Source: a virus
Reading direction: 5' to 3' (one strand)
Length of the DNA: 22,059 bases
IMG/VR virus record: IMGVR_UViG_3300045286_000009
Span: 1-22,059 of that record
This document shows, one piece after another, positions 21,352 to 22,059 of the stretch (within the stretch, counting starts at the first letter, position 1; each line of letters begins with the position of its first letter). Made by a program: the position numbers and the translations under genes. The notes beneath the pieces were generated by a model, which saw nothing but the letters and a program-made list of their open reading frames with translations, was not told the origin of the DNA and did not search any database.

Positions 21352-22059
21352 GCTTTCAGGGTGATGACGACGCCCTGGGAGACCTCGAAGAACCCTGCCT
21401 TCAGTGCCCACGCCTTGCACCGGTGGTAGGCCTGGCGCTTCGCGTCGGTGTTGTCCAGGTCGCACTGCTTGTAGAACTCGGTCCGAAGTTCCGACTCTTT
21501 CTGGCCGTTCTGCAGCAGGCTCAGCAGCAGCTGGTTCTTGCCGCCGCGGCCGGCCTTGACCTCGGCCTGCATCGCTTCGCCTACGTCTTCCGGGTCGGAC
21601 AGGTGGCGCGCGACCAGCGAGGTCACCGGGTCGCCGTCCTGGTCGACGCCGATCTCGTGCGCGGCAAGTGCGAACGTCGCGTCAGCGAACAGCTCGCCGT
21701 CCTTCATGTGCTGGCATGCCACCGTCGCCAGCATTTCCTTCTCGTCGCGAAAGCAGCCGATCAGGCATGCCGTATTGGCGCGAATGGCGCTCGAGCCTCG
21801 AGGCCTCTCGGTCTGCGAATGCCCGCTGTGGTGGATGACGATCACGCCGCAGTTCCACAGCTCGCGGAACCGGCGCGCCAACTCGGTCAGGTACGCCGCC
21901 ATCTCGTTGGCCGCGTTCTCGTCGCCGCTGTAGGTCTGGCTGAGGGTGTCGACAACCACTAGCCTAGGGATCACGCCGCGGGCCTGGGCGGTCTCTACGA
22001 CGCGCCAGGCATGCTGGGTGAGGTCTACGGCGCAGGGCACCACGAAAAAAGGCGCCTGA
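21348..22059 (-). CDS. RepA/AAA_25-type replicative helicase, cut by the right window edge
   Basis: The frame is open through the right edge; about 236 C-terminal residues are visible. They include the Walker B strand RLVVVDTLSQTYSGDEN, the sensor strand NCGVIVIHHSGHSQTE with paired His, and RPRGSSAIRANTACLIG, the order expected for RecA-fold hexameric helicases of the RepA/AAA_25 family. The Walker A loop must lie beyond the window. The C-terminal 60 residues (LLLSLLQNGQKESELRTEFY, then CKAWALKAGFFEVSQ) look like a winged helix. It would unwind DNA at the phage origin and recruit the replisome. A GTG at 22043 is internal, not the start. The stop overlaps the next ATG (ATGA). Confidence 0.84.
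   Translation of the reverse strand, partial: QAPFFVVPCAVDLTQHAWRVVETAQARGVIPRLVVVDTLSQTYSGDENAANEMAAYLTELARRFRELWNCGVIVIHHSGHSQTERPRGSSAIRANTACLIGCFRDEKEMLATVACQHMKDGELFADATFALAAHEIGVDQDGDPVTSLVARHLSDPEDVGEAMQAEVKAGRGGKNQLLLSLLQNGQKESELRTEFYKQCDLDNTDAKRQAYHRCKAWALKAGFFEVSQGVVITLKA

Noticed and set aside
21352-21465. An N-terminal extension of the 97-residue repeat-array protein
   Set aside because: It would lie within the helicase coding sequence and is Arg/Gly/Pro-rich shadow sequence; the ATG at 21351 forms the ATGA junction typical of this operon.
1-22059. Search for tRNA genes, CRISPR arrays, insertion sequences, integrase, att sites, lysis genes and a reverse transcriptase
   Set aside because: None could be supported: no clover-leaf candidate, no regularly spaced long repeats, no transposase, recombinase, holin, endolysin or reverse-transcriptase motif was seen.

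Overview
The window is a densely packed stretch of a tailed-phage or prophage genome. Every supported gene lies on the minus strand, so reading order runs from the right edge to the left. High GC content and the set of structural proteins suggest a podovirus (short-tailed phage) of a beta-proteobacterial host such as Burkholderiales. The gene order, including a Bbp19-type small protein between portal and scaffold, resembles the structural module of Bordetella phage BPP-1 and its relatives. That host and relationship assignment is an inference from protein families recalled from memory, not from a database search.

Right end (about 22059 to 19491): replication and DNA-processing genes. A RepA/AAA_25-type helicase cut by the window edge is followed by a 97-residue protein whose gene carries an array of TGTCACG/CGTGACA repeats, a CCHC zinc-knuckle protein, an HNH-like protein with a C-terminal helix-turn-helix, a RusA-type Holliday junction resolvase and two small unknown proteins. 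Neighbouring genes share ATGA, GTGA, TTGA or TGATG junctions, which points to one translationally coupled operon.

Middle (19491 to 12157): DNA packaging and head genes. These are the small and large terminase subunits, two small proteins, the portal (head-tail connector), two small proteins including the Bbp19-like one, the scaffold, a small helical protein, the major capsid protein behind a 138-base structured leader, and a probable capsid decoration (cement) protein. A rho-independent terminator follows the cement gene.

Left (12080 to 1): tail and ejection genes. These are a small protein, T7 gp11-like and gp12-like tail tube proteins, a cupin-like protein, three internal virion/ejection proteins, and a block of beta-rich tail-tip and fibre proteins. 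One of those tail genes (2743 to 2270) is split by an in-frame amber codon, with a methionine-free 93-codon extension remaining open behind it. The next gene is cut off at the left edge.

The observations most worth a second look are the repeat array just after the replicative helicase (a candidate phage origin or operator array), the amber-split tail gene, the low-GC mosaic block inside the largest ejection protein, and the multi-hairpin leader of the capsid gene. I found no tRNA, CRISPR array, insertion sequence, integrase, lysis gene or reverse transcriptase. No intergenic stretch reaches 300 bases; the longest is the 138-base capsid leader.
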